From: Gammaproteobacteria bacterium
Lineage (GTDB): Bacteria; Pseudomonadota; Gammaproteobacteria; Pseudomonadales; Azotimanducaceae_A
Length of the DNA stretch: 11,776 bases
NCBI GenBank assembly: GCA_002728935.1
Contig: PBWF01000001.1
Location: 1 to 11,776 of the forward strand
Direction: 5' to 3'
Shown: piece by piece, positions 1-7,048 of the stretch
Numbering within the stretch: position 1 is the first letter of the stretch
Layout of the letters: each line of letters opens with the position of its first letter
The notes under the pieces: model-generated
Told to the model about the DNA's origin: nothing
Database searches by the model: none
What the model saw: only the letters and a program-made list of their open reading frames with translations
Made by a program: the position numbers and the translations under genes

Positions 1-135
1 TCGATTAAGGTGCTGATCGAAGGAGATCAGGCCGTCACTTATGGGTATGTCATGTCTGCAATGGACCGCCTCAAAAATGCAGGGATCGAAGACGTAGGGC
101 TGGTCACGCAACCGAGGTCGTCGGAGTCAATCTGA
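1..135 (+). CDS. tolR: TolR, C-terminal fragment (5' end outside window)
   Basis: Frame 1 is open from the first base to TGA at 133-135 and encodes the last 44 residues of an ExbD/TolR-type protein. The segment containing IEGDQAVTYG, then MDRLKNAG and VGLVTQP, matches the periplasmic end of TolR. TolR is an inner-membrane protein that forms the proton-driven TolQ-TolR motor powering TolA. The N-terminal membrane helix and its conserved Asp lie outside the window, so they cannot be checked. The stop overlaps the tolA start by one base (TGATG), which implies translational coupling and fits the usual tolQ-tolR-tolA order. The call rests on the C-terminal domain plus the following tolA-tolB-pal genes. 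Confidence 0.92.
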   Translation, partial: SIKVLIEGDQAVTYGYVMSAMDRLKNAGIEDVGLVTQPRSSESI

Positions 136-857
136 TGCTTCGATCAGCTATTTTGCCGACGATTTTCGCGCTGGTTTTGCATGGAGCGGTGCTTGGGTTG
201 TTGCTTCACAATTGGGAGTCGCCGCCTCCCCAGGTCGCTTCCATTGAACCACTTTATGTTGCGGCGAAGGTGGTCAATATGGCGCCTAAACCTAAGCAGA
301 CAGCGAAGCCTAAACCTAAACCGCCCGCGCAAGTCAGCGAAACCGTCTCGCAAGTGATACCGATTTCCGAGCCGTCCGCCACAGAGCCTGAGTCAGATGA
401 GCCCCCAGTCGCTGAATATTCCGAGGATTCAGTCGATGAGTTGGTTGAAGTTGCGCGCGATGAGGACTCTCCAGATCCGGCCGCTGACCAGGCACTACTG
501 GAGGCTGATTTGATGCGAGCCATTGCTGCGGAGGAGGGTGCTCGCGCGGCTGTGACGGATGATGAGCGTGTGATGGCCTACATCGGCCAGATCCAGCAAG
601 ACATCGCCCAAAATTGGTCGAGGCCACCCAGCGCTAGAAATGGGATGGAAGCCATTCTTAGAGTGTTTTTAGTACCAACTGGTGAAGTAGTGGATGTGCA
701 GATCGCGGAAAGCAGCGGGAACACCGCTTTTGATCGGTCGGCATTAGTCGCGGTGGAGAGAGTGGATCGGTTTTCGGTGCCCGCTGATTCAGCATTATTC
801 GAGCAAAGTTTCCGAGAGTTCACGTTACTGTTTAGGCCCGAGGATCTGAGGCTTTAG
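135..857 (+). CDS. tolA: TolA, inner-membrane energy transducer of Tol-Pal (short form)
   Basis: 240 residues. TolA carries TolQR energy across the periplasm to TolB/Pal. One membrane helix spans about residues 5-25. A Pro/Lys-rich stretch (about 50-64) and an acidic linker (about 83-115) follow, then a short helical segment and a TonB/TolA-type C-terminal domain (about 145-240) with YIGQIQQDIAQNW near its start. E. coli TolA is 421 residues, so the long Ala/Lys/Glu helical domain is largely missing here. The SxxLH motif I recall in the E. coli TolA membrane helix reads ALVLH here: His16 is kept and the Ser position is Ala12. The ATG overlaps the tolR stop, and GGAG at 123-126 lies 8 bases upstream. 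The identity is secure from context and the C-terminal domain. Confidence 0.93.
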   Translation: MLRSAILPTIFALVLHGAVLGLLLHNWESPPPQVASIEPLYVAAKVVNMAPKPKQTAKPKPKPPAQVSETVSQVIPISEPSATEPESDEPPVAEYSEDSVDELVEVARDEDSPDPAADQALLEADLMRAIAAEEGARAAVTDDERVMAYIGQIQQDIAQNWSRPPSARNGMEAILRVFLVPTGEVVDVQIAESSGNTAFDRSALVAVERVDRFSVPADSALFEQSFREFTLLFRPEDLRL

Positions 858-873
858 GCAGAGGGAGATGGAT

Positions 874-2250
874 ATGGATATGGTGATGAAACGACGCTTA
901 AAACTTTTGATCGGGTTTTGGCTTGCAGCGTTAGCCGTTTTTTCAAAAGCGGAATTGCAGATTGAAATCACCCAAGGCGCGGATAACGCGGTGATGGTTG
1001 CGGTGGTCCCCTTTGATTGGAGAGGGCGGGGCGCATTACCTGAGGACATCGCAGAGATCGTAACCCAGGACCTAGGGTTCAGTGGCCGGTTCAAGACTTT
1101 ACCGGTGAGCTCGATGCTATCGTTGCCCAACGAGGCGGCTGAAGTCTTCGTGCGCGACTGGCGTCTCCTAGATGTTGAGTATCTCGTGCTCGGAAGAATA
1201 GAGGAGTCAGGGCCTGACCTCGCCGTTTCTTACGATCTATACAACGTCTACAAGGGGGAAGTTGAGCAATCGGAGACGATCGTTGGCGCCGACCTAGTGC
1301 TGAGGGATATGGCGCACTATATCAGCGATGCGGTATTCGAGGCGCTCACAGGAATCAGTGGCGCTTTCTCGTCTGAAATCCTTTACATCACGGTCACTGG
1401 GCAAGCACCAGAGAGAATTTATCGGCTTAATGTGGCAGATGCCGACGGTCAGCGGGTTCGTACTGTTTTGCAATCTCGCGAGCCAATTCTTTCGGCGACC
1501 TGGGCGCCGGACGGCGAGCGGGTAGCCTATGTTTCATTCGAGAGAGATAGTCGGCCAGCAATTTATGTTCATAACCTAGTGACTAGGACGAGGCAGCAGG
1601 TGACTAATTTCTCTGGCTTAAATGGGGCTCCGGCTTTCTCGCCTGATGGACAAAAGCTAGCCATGGTGTTGTCAAAAGATGGAAACCCAGAGATATATGT
1701 ACTGGATCTTCAGGCAAACCCTAGACGGCTGCGTCGTCTCACCAGACATTATGGGATCGACACAGAACCCTCGTGGAGTACTGACGGACAGTCCATCATT
1801 TTTACGTCTAACCGAGGTGGACAGCCTCAGATTTATTCGGTCAGACTACGTGACCTTGAAATTGAACGGCTAACATTTGAGGGAGACTACAACGCTCGGG
1901 CTAGCCTGACACGGGATGGAAACGGTCTAGTCATGGTTCACCGCCGTAACGACATCTTCCATATTGGTCATTTGGACCTAGTACGCGGTCGATTGACCGT
2001 GCTTACCGAGACTTCGCTAGACGAGTCGCCCAGCATCGCGCCCAACGACAGTACATTGATTTACGCAACAATGGTGGACGGACAAGGTATTCTCGCTGGA
2101 GTTTCCATGGATGGAAGCGTCAAGTTTAAGTTGCCAGCTCGTGATGGGGATGTGAGAGAGCCCTCATGGTCTCCGATGAAGAAAAAGAAATTTATAGCTA
2201 CTGATCTGAGTGCAACAGGCGAAATACCAAACGACTCGCTCCTGCCTTAG
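874..2250 (+). CDS. tolB: TolB, periplasmic beta-propeller protein
   Basis: TolB binds Pal, and TolA acts on it from the inner membrane. A signal peptide with basic KRR followed by a hydrophobic stretch ends around FSKA (residue 26). The TolB N-terminal domain follows (about 28-135, with VVPFDW). Then come about five PD40 propeller blades marked by WAPDG, FSPDG, WSTDG, LTRDG and a final PSWSP. Four in-frame ATGs occur at 868, 874, 880 and 886. The ribosome site GAGGGAG (861-867) is too close to 868 and fits 874, giving 458 residues; starting at 868 would give 460. After the terminal WSP, where familiar TolB proteins stop within a few residues, this one runs 24 residues further, with four consecutive Lys. 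tolA lies only 16 bases upstream, so they are co-transcribed. Confidence 0.96.
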   Translation: MDMVMKRRLKLLIGFWLAALAVFSKAELQIEITQGADNAVMVAVVPFDWRGRGALPEDIAEIVTQDLGFSGRFKTLPVSSMLSLPNEAAEVFVRDWRLLDVEYLVLGRIEESGPDLAVSYDLYNVYKGEVEQSETIVGADLVLRDMAHYISDAVFEALTGISGAFSSEILYITVTGQAPERIYRLNVADADGQRVRTVLQSREPILSATWAPDGERVAYVSFERDSRPAIYVHNLVTRTRQQVTNFSGLNGAPAFSPDGQKLAMVLSKDGNPEIYVLDLQANPRRLRRLTRHYGIDTEPSWSTDGQSIIFTSNRGGQPQIYSVRLRDLEIERLTFEGDYNARASLTRDGNGLVMVHRRNDIFHIGHLDLVRGRLTVLTETSLDESPSIAPNDSTLIYATMVDGQGILAGVSMDGSVKFKLPARDGDVREPSWSPMKKKKFIATDLSATGEIPNDSLLP

Positions 2251-2473
2251 ATAACTGCCGTGTTTTGCTCTTTTCCTGCCTTTCACTTGTTTAAAGGCCG
2301 GGTAAATAGAAGAAAACCTATGTTGGGAGATGGCATTCGATGCGGTCGTATGCTCAAATATGTGGTTACTGTAGGAGAACAGGCATCTCAAGTACCCTGA
2401 AAGCAAATGGGTGGTATGTCGCGGGAAAGGACGTTGCCTCGCGAAAATAGAGATCATTAATAGGAGTATTACC
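2251..2473 (+). other. tolB-pal intergenic leader
   Basis: The 223 bases between tolB and pal hold no convincing gene. A 6-bp inverted repeat (GCCTTT 2278-2283, AAAGGC 2293-2298, 9-base loop) lacks a T-run, so it is not a standard terminator. I could not find a good -35/-10 pair; TATGCT at 2349-2354 is the best -10-like string but has no matching -35. TAGGAGT at 2461-2467 is a clear ribosome site for pal. A long untranslated stretch before pal could allow separate, higher expression of this lipoprotein, but that is inference. Confidence 0.5.
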
Positions 2474-3031
2474 ATGACATCCTTTAATAGAGAGTTAGGT
2501 TTGGTTTCGGCGGTATTGCTAGTGTTTCTTGCCGGCTGCGCAAGCTCGGGAGGCGTTGAGGATGCCTCTGAAGTAGAGGCGCCCGAGACATCCGCTGAGG
2601 TGCAAGAGGTCGTAGTTGAAGCAGAACCAATTCGGCCCATGGTAAGCCGAGGCAAAATAGTGATCCCGGTCGACGAAATGGACGCTGATGCAGGATCCAT
2701 AACGCTCCAGGGTGTCTTCTATTTTGATTTCGATCAGGCGATCGTCCGTCGAGATGCACATAGAGAGCTTGATCAACATGCTGGTGTGCTGGCCGATAAC
2801 CCTGGTCTTCGTGTCCGCCTCGAAGGTCATGCAGATGAGCGCGGAACTAGGGAGTATAACCTCGCGCTCGGGGAGCGTCGTGCAAATGCTGTTCGGGCCT
2901 ACCTGTTGGCCCAAGGTGCGTCGAGAAGTCAAATTGAGGTCGTGAGTTATGGCGAGGAGAAGCCAGCAGACGGGGGTCATGATGAAGGCGCTTGGCGGCA
3001 AAACCGTCGGGTGGAAGTAGTTTACCGATAG
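2474..3031 (+). CDS. pal: Pal, peptidoglycan-associated outer-membrane lipoprotein
   Basis: 185 residues. Pal anchors the outer membrane to peptidoglycan and is the outer-membrane end of the Tol system. The lipoprotein signal has lipobox LAGC with the acylated Cys at 22, followed by an acidic flexible linker (about 27-50). The OmpA-like peptidoglycan-binding domain (about 78-185) contains VFYFDFDQA, LEGHADERGT, LGERRANAV and QNRRVEVVYR. Asp121 and Arg136 sit where OmpA-family domains bind diaminopimelate. The frame is open further upstream, but ATG 2474 is chosen because TAGGAGT (2461-2467) is well placed and the lipoprotein signal begins there. A strong hairpin terminator follows about 125 bases downstream, ending the tol-pal transcript. 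Confidence 0.96.
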   Translation: MTSFNRELGLVSAVLLVFLAGCASSGGVEDASEVEAPETSAEVQEVVVEAEPIRPMVSRGKIVIPVDEMDADAGSITLQGVFYFDFDQAIVRRDAHRELDQHAGVLADNPGLRVRLEGHADERGTREYNLALGERRANAVRAYLLAQGASRSQIEVVSYGEEKPADGGHDEGAWRQNRRVEVVYR

Positions 3032-3156
3032 TCAATGATCCAGCGATGGGTCGGGCGACAGAGCGGAAGCAAGTTTAGTCTCATCAGCCTCCAAACGTCG
3101 TTGTTCTAAGACGTCGGATAAGACATAGACACCGCAATCTAAGTGTGGTGAATTAA

Positions 3157-3188
3157 GAAAGGTCTCATCAGAGGCCTTTCCTCTTTTT
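3157..3188 (+). terminator. Rho-independent terminator after pal
   Basis: A 10-bp stem, GAAAGGTCTC (3157-3166) with GAGGCCTTTC (3171-3180), closes an ATCA tetraloop (3167-3170). One G-T wobble is present. CTCTTTTT (3181-3188) follows directly. This is a textbook intrinsic terminator on the + strand, 126 bases after the pal stop. It would separate pal from cpoB. Confidence 0.85.
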
Positions 3189-3242
3189 GGCCATCGATGC
3201 CGCTAATCTGTTGCCATTCAACGTTCGTTACGACTCCGCTAA

Positions 3243-3248
3243 TATAAT
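3243..3248 (+). promoter_or_regulatory. Candidate -10 element for cpoB-que unit
   Basis: A perfect TATAAT at 3243-3248 lies downstream of the pal terminator and upstream of the cpoB ribosome site. It would start transcription near 3255 and leave a leader of about 50 bases. No good -35 lies 16-18 bases upstream: TTGCCA at 3211-3216 is 26 bases away, too far. The position, just after a terminator and before a new gene, is the main support. Confidence 0.45.
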
Positions 3249-3291
3249 CGGATCGCTACAAATCTAGCTAGAACAATCATCCCGTTGCTTC

Positions 3292-3298
3292 AGAGGAG
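3292..3298 (+). promoter_or_regulatory. cpoB: Ribosome binding site fixing the cpoB GTG start
   Basis: AGAGGAG at 3292-3298 is 7 bases before GTG 3306. It sits inside the frame that would start at TTG 3285, so TTG 3285 is unlikely to be the start. Confidence 0.75.
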
Positions 3299-3305
3299 TA
3301 CTCCG

Positions 3306-4109
3306 GTGATACCAAGTCGATATAAAGTCCTATTATTTCTAAGTTTAATGAGTAGCTGGACGATTGTGCGGGCTGAGAGTCAGTCGCCCATCGTAGTAGA
3401 AACGCTTGATTCGGTGAATGCTTCGGCGCTTTTTGTGATGGAAACAACCCAGGAGCAAATATTGGAGGAAGAGTCCGACACGCCGACCTCCGGGAGCGAA
3501 CTCCAGTATCAGATGCAGATTTTGCAGGAAGAGGTAATGGCCCTCCGTGGTCTCGTCGAGCAGTTAAGCTATCAAATACAAAGGCATCGAGGTATTCAAG
3601 ACGACCGCTATTTGGAGCTGGATCGACGTTTACAGAATTTAGGCAACGCGTCACTTTTAGGCCCAACGGAGCAGAGTTCGGATAGCGTTCCCTCAGCTGA
3701 ATTGGATACGGAAAGTGAGGGTCAAACTGAACAAGCGCTTTATAACGCTGGATACAATTCAATTAAGGAAAGACGATTCGATGATGCGATTGAACAATTA
3801 AAACTGTTGATCGAGCAGTATCCGGATGGCGATTTCACAGCAAATGCCTACTATTGGATCGGCGAGGTTCATGCGGCAATGCCGCAACCTGACCTTGAGC
3901 AAGCGAGGCAAGCATTGGTTCAAGTGATTGATGGATTTCCAGAAAGTAACAAGGTGCCTGATGCTTCTTTCAAACTCGGTAAGGTGTATCACTTGATGGG
4001 CGACTGCGGAAGGGCAAAGGCCTTTCTTCAACAAGTTGCGAGAGTGTACGAAACAAAGTCTGCTGGACAATTGGCTGAGCGCTATCTAGCTGATCAAATC
4101 GACTGTTAA
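3306..4109 (+). CDS. cpoB: CpoB (YbgF), periplasmic Tol-Pal partner
   Basis: 267 residues from GTG. CpoB coordinates peptidoglycan synthesis with Tol-driven outer-membrane constriction. A signal peptide ends near VRA (residue 23). After an acidic spacer, a coiled coil covers about 65-112 (LQYQMQILQEEVMALRGLVE and onward), the trimerising region in E. coli CpoB. The C-terminal half has TPR repeats, recognisable from YNAGYNSIKERRFDDAIEQL, NAYYWIGE and PDASFKLGKVYHLMGD. Two Cys occur in the mature protein, in MGDCGRA and as the last residue, so a disulfide is possible. Start choice follows the ribosome site at 3292-3298. Unlike in E. coli, the gene is split from pal by a terminator and probably has its own promoter. 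queE begins 17 bases after its stop. Confidence 0.92.
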   Translation: MIPSRYKVLLFLSLMSSWTIVRAESQSPIVVETLDSVNASALFVMETTQEQILEEESDTPTSGSELQYQMQILQEEVMALRGLVEQLSYQIQRHRGIQDDRYLELDRRLQNLGNASLLGPTEQSSDSVPSAELDTESEGQTEQALYNAGYNSIKERRFDDAIEQLKLLIEQYPDGDFTANAYYWIGEVHAAMPQPDLEQARQALVQVIDGFPESNKVPDASFKLGKVYHLMGDCGRAKAFLQQVARVYETKSAGQLAERYLADQIDC

Positions 4110-4126
4110 CGACTGTTCCGATCACG

Positions 4127-4774
4127 GTGGAAGTGAAACTTCGGATCACGGAGGTTTTCTGCTCTCTTCAAGGAGAGTCGCGTACTATTGGTCGGCCGAC
4201 CACCTTTGTCCGGCTGACTGGCTGTCCCTTGCGCTGCCACTATTGTGATACGGAATACGCATTCTCGGGCGGAGAGTTGCTCACGCTATCTGAAATATTG
4301 GATCGGGTTCGCCGATTTGGGGTTCCTCATGTCACAGTGACGGGGGGTGAACCTCTCGCCCAGGTCGAGGCGCGTCAACTTATGGAGTTGCTAGTCGAGG
4401 CTGGGTTCAAGGTATCCCTTGAAACGAGCGGAGCACTTTCGATCGCGGATATCGACCCAAACGTCTCCGTAGTTATGGATCTAAAGACCCCTGGATCGGG
4501 GGAAAGTCATCGAAATCTGATGGAAAATATTTCGTTGCTCAAGTCATCAGACCAAGTCAAGTTCGTAATTACTAGCAGAGAGGATTACGAGTGGGCGCGA
4601 TTCCAGGTCGATCAATTTGGTTTGGATCGACGAGTGGATGACGTCTTGTTCTCTCCCAGCTTTGGGGAGGTGCAACCCACGATGCTCGCGGCTTGGATTC
4701 TTGAAGACCGATTACCGGTGCGAATGCAGCTGCAACTACACAAAATTCTTTGGGGGGATAAACCCGGTGTCTAA
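4127..4774 (+). CDS. queE: QueE, 7-carboxy-7-deazaguanine synthase
   Basis: 215 residues. QueE is a radical-SAM enzyme that converts 6-carboxytetrahydropterin to 7-carboxy-7-deazaguanine, on the path to preQ0 and queuosine in tRNA. The family signature is clear: [11 protein letters not shown] near the N-terminus, then the cluster motif CPLRCHYC (Cys33, Cys37, Cys40; CX3CX2C), and TGGEP at 72-76 for SAM binding. The length is usual for this group. The start is GTG 4127; no good ribosome site is visible, and a second GTG lies two codons in. The 17-base gap to cpoB and the 8-base overlap with queC suggest one transcript with coupled translation. queD is not in the window. Confidence 0.95.
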   Translation: MEVKLRITEVFCSLQGESRTIGRPTTFVRLTGCPLRCHYCDTEYAFSGGELLTLSEILDRVRRFGVPHVTVTGGEPLAQVEARQLMELLVEAGFKVSLETSGALSIADIDPNVSVVMDLKTPGSGESHRNLMENISLLKSSDQVKFVITSREDYEWARFQVDQFGLDRRVDDVLFSPSFGEVQPTMLAAWILEDRLPVRMQLQLHKILWGDKPGV

Positions 4775-5450
4775 CCAGAAGGCCATTGTCCTGCTCTCGG
4801 GTGGGCTGGATTCAGCCACGGTCTTAGCGCATGCCGTTTCAGAGGGCTTTCATTGTCATTGTTTGAGTTTTGATTATGGGCAATCCCATCAAGCTGAGTT
4901 GGCTCATGCAAGAGTTCTGGCGGATTCTCTTGGTGCCGCGTCACATCGCACAGCTCACTTGGATCTAGCAGTATTCGGTGGGTCAGCGTTAACGGACGAG
5001 AATATTGAAGTCCCTGATGCTGATTCGGGTAGTGAGCAGATTCCTGTCACTTACGTTCCAGCAAGAAACACGGTCTTCCTCGCTTATGCACTAGCGTGGG
5101 GTGAGGTGTTACCAGCCTACGACTTATTCATCGGTGTGAATGCTGTCGACTATTCGGGGTATCCAGATTGTCGACCAGCCTTTATTGAAGCGTTCGAATG
5201 GATGGCGAATCAGGCCACTAAGGCTGGTGTTGAATCCCAAGCGTTCCAAATCCATGCCCCTCTTTTGCACCTCACAAAAGGTGAGATCATTCAGAAGGGA
5301 GTTAGCTTAGGGGTCAATTACGAAGATACGGTTTCCTGCTATCGATTAACCGATACCGGGGAGGCCTGCGGTCGTTGCGATGCGTGTGTGTTACGTAAAG
5401 AGGGTTTCATCGAAGCGGGAATTCCTGATCCAACGCGCTACGTGAAATAA
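4767..5450 (+). CDS. queC: QueC, preQ0 (7-cyano-7-deazaguanine) synthase
   Basis: 227 residues. QueC uses ATP and ammonia to turn 7-carboxy-7-deazaguanine, the product of QueE, into the nitrile preQ0. The PP-loop SGGLDS is at residues 11-16. [20 protein letters not shown] and [15 protein letters not shown] are strong family signatures. Cys191, Cys201, Cys204 and Cys207 (CGRCDAC) form the zinc site. The frame is open upstream inside queE, but GTG 4767 is chosen because the family sequence begins there and a G-run (4752-4757) lies 9 bases ahead. The start lies within the 3' end of queE (8-base overlap). A dedA gene starts one base after the stop. Confidence 0.95.
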   Translation: MSNQKAIVLLSGGLDSATVLAHAVSEGFHCHCLSFDYGQSHQAELAHARVLADSLGAASHRTAHLDLAVFGGSALTDENIEVPDADSGSEQIPVTYVPARNTVFLAYALAWGEVLPAYDLFIGVNAVDYSGYPDCRPAFIEAFEWMANQATKAGVESQAFQIHAPLLHLTKGEIIQKGVSLGVNYEDTVSCYRLTDTGEACGRCDACVLRKEGFIEAGIPDPTRYVK

Positions 5451-5451
5451 C

Positions 5452-5958
5452 ATGTCTCTAGCTTCGTTGACGGACTTTTTGTCGGCCAACCCACAATTAG
5501 GGTTGGTGATGATTGTTGGTCTGGGTTTCATCGAAGCGTGTCCGGGTATCGGGCTTTTTGTTTCCGGGGTTATTCTATTTGGCGTCGCAAGCTTCCTTTT
5601 TGTCGAGGATCTTTTTTCGATCGTTCAAATTGTTCCTTGTGCAATGCTAGGGGGGTTCCTCGCTGATCAGTTTGGATATTGGCTAGGGCGAAGACTCGGT
5701 CCAAATCTCAAAGAGTCCACGATGATGCGTCCTCATGCCAGTCGATTGGATCGCGCCGAGATATTAATCAGGAGGTTCGGTCCTCTGGCTGCGGTTGGCG
5801 GCAGGTTTCTTACGATGATTCGAAGTGTCGTGCCACTTTTGCTTGGGATGGCGGGACTCAGCTGGCCTCGCTACTTGCTCTGGGATTTGATCGCAGTGTC
5901 TATCTGGGGGCTGGGTTTTGTGCTGTTATTGGGTGGCTTAAGCTGGCTGCTTGGCTGA
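5452..5958 (+). CDS. DedA-family inner-membrane protein
   Basis: 168 residues, mostly hydrophobic, with several predicted membrane or re-entrant segments (about 16-50, 56-80, 110-135, 142-167). DedA/SNARE-associated proteins are multipass proteins. Some support lipid-carrier or phospholipid flipping and envelope homeostasis; the substrate here is unknown. Family features include an acidic residue before the first re-entrant segment (Glu28, FIEACPG), GGFLADQFGYWLGRRLG with Asp72, and the Arg motif GGRFLTMIRSVVP (Arg118, Arg124). It is shorter than many DedA proteins (about 200 residues), ending right after the last hydrophobic stretch. It starts one base after queC with no clear ribosome site, so translation is probably coupled. 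Its link to queuosine genes may be only co-transcription. Confidence 0.85.
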   Translation: MSLASLTDFLSANPQLGLVMIVGLGFIEACPGIGLFVSGVILFGVASFLFVEDLFSIVQIVPCAMLGGFLADQFGYWLGRRLGPNLKESTMMRPHASRLDRAEILIRRFGPLAAVGGRFLTMIRSVVPLLLGMAGLSWPRYLLWDLIAVSIWGLGFVLLLGGLSWLLG

Positions 5959-6007
5959 TTTAGCTAGCTAGCCCCTGGTCAAATCCGAAAAGGAATTAAA
6001 TGGAAGA

Positions 6008-6083
6008 TGGTGGGCCGTGCTGGATTCGAACCAGCGACCAATTGGTTAAAAGCCAACTGCTCTACCAGCTGAGCTAACGGCCC
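6008..6083 (-). tRNA. tRNA-Lys (anticodon UUU)
   Basis: The reverse strand folds as a complete tRNA. The acceptor GGGCCGT pairs with ACGGCCC, followed by discriminator A and an encoded CCA (6008-6010). The D arm reads AGCTCAGCTGGTAGAGC. The anticodon stem GTTGG/CCAAT (with G-T pairs) closes the loop CTTTTAA (6046-6052) with anticodon UUU (6048-6050). The T arm is GCTGG, TTCGAAT, CCAGC. The sequence is very close to other gammaproteobacterial tRNA-Lys genes. Its 3' end faces dedA, so a tRNA-targeting element would be expected in 5959-6007, which is empty. Confidence 0.97.
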
Positions 6084-6118
6084 CGAGAACGCGAATCATA
6101 CCGGTTCGAAGCCAAAAC

Positions 6119-7048
6119 TCAAGGACTGATTAGGCCAAGCGCGTTTAGAACTGTGGTTCCGCTGATAGGCTCTCCAAGTGCGAGCAATGTGCCGAGCCCT
6201 CCTGGATTGACGACGTTGATTTCGACGACATAGGGGTAAACCAAGTCTATTCCAATAAAACGAGCGCCCCCGTTCATACTATATTTGGCAACCGCGTGGC
6301 AGAGGATTTGCTCATCGGCGCTAAGAAGTGCGAGTGATGGCGTTGCACCTGCGGCGAGATTGGTTCGATGGTCCAGTTTCCCTTGCCGTTCATAGCAACC
6401 AACAATTGAATCATCCGCCATCAATACACGTTTTTCGCCATGCTCAATATTAGGAAGCCATGACTCAAGCAGCCGAAAAGAGTGTCCGGCCGATGGCATC
6501 TCGTGCTCGATGATGGCGTTCGAGTTGGGGTCACCCGACTGGATTTTGTAAACGCTTCTGCCATGACTCTCAGCAGGGGGTTTGAATATCCAAGTGCCTG
6601 GGCGATCGAGGGTGTGCTTGATGCTGGCTGGGTCAGATGAGGCAACGCGAGATGGCTGATCGATCGATTCAGGTAACGATGCCAGCGCGTATTTGCTATT
6701 GAGGTGGAGAAGCGCATTGCAGTTGTTGATGAGCTTAGATTGGGGTACCAAGTGGAGGAGTTGGATCTTGTCCAAAAAGGTCGACCGGTGTCCTAGAGAT
6801 AGTACCCAAATGGTTTCGAAATCTGACAACGATAGATTGCTAGAGGCTTCGTAACTCGCTAGTGAAGCGCTGTTCGTTAAGATGCTTCCTCTTACAAGAA
6901 CGGCTCGGCCTGACAGCTCGAGCGAATCAATTATTCCCCAGGCGACTTGGATGTTTGCCTTGATCGCTGCCTCGGTGAACAACTGGAGGTTGGACCGAGG
7001 GTCCTCTGGCTTTTCATGAATAAGAAACAAGATGCTCACGACACGCAT
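6119..7048 (-). CDS. Glutathione-synthetase-like ATP-grasp protein, substrate unknown
   Basis: 309 residues. The C-terminal two thirds resemble GshB (prokaryotic glutathione synthetase). Compared from memory with the E. coli enzyme, matching parts are NSKYALASLPE (Lys119), IFKP (Lys156), SGDPN, GEKRVLM (Arg207), HRTNLAAGA (228-234), and IGIDLVYPYVVEINVVNPGG with Asp268, Glu276 and Asn278 at the usual metal-ligand spacing. The glycine-rich loop DGMGG after the second Lys is replaced by PAESHGRS, and the N-terminal 110 residues look diverged. It is therefore probably an ATP-dependent carboxylate-amine ligase, but not safely glutathione synthetase. The ATG at 7048 has an in-frame TAG three codons upstream and no visible ribosome site. 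It stands alone, upstream of tRNA-Lys on the same strand and divergent from nadA. Confidence 0.75.
   Translation of the reverse strand: MRVVSILFLIHEKPEDPRSNLQLFTEAAIKANIQVAWGIIDSLELSGRAVLVRGSILTNSASLASYEASSNLSLSDFETIWVLSLGHRSTFLDKIQLLHLVPQSKLINNCNALLHLNSKYALASLPESIDQPSRVASSDPASIKHTLDRPGTWIFKPPAESHGRSVYKIQSGDPNSNAIIEHEMPSAGHSFRLLESWLPNIEHGEKRVLMADDSIVGCYERQGKLDHRTNLAAGATPSLALLSADEQILCHAVAKYSMNGGARFIGIDLVYPYVVEINVVNPGGLGTLLALGEPISGTTVLNALGLISP

Noticed and set aside
2278..2298. Hairpin GCCTTT/AAAGGC after tolB as a terminator
   Set aside because: The stem is only 6 bp and no T-run follows on either strand.
2320..2400. 26-codon ORF in the tolB-pal gap
   Set aside because: No ribosome site ahead of it and no recognisable features; such an ORF is expected by chance.
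2164..2700. 178-codon antisense frame across the tolB end and pal
   Set aside because: It lies opposite the well-supported tolB and pal genes, has no recognisable motifs and no ribosome site.
5679..5963. 94-codon frame overlapping dedA in another frame
   Set aside because: The dedA frame has the family motifs and membrane segments; the overlapping frame has none.
5959..6083. tRNA-Lys beside queC as a genomic-island insertion site
   Set aside because: I recall this tRNA as an island site in Pseudomonas, but here the 3' end faces dedA with only about 50 empty bases, and there is no integrase or second copy of the tRNA end in the window.
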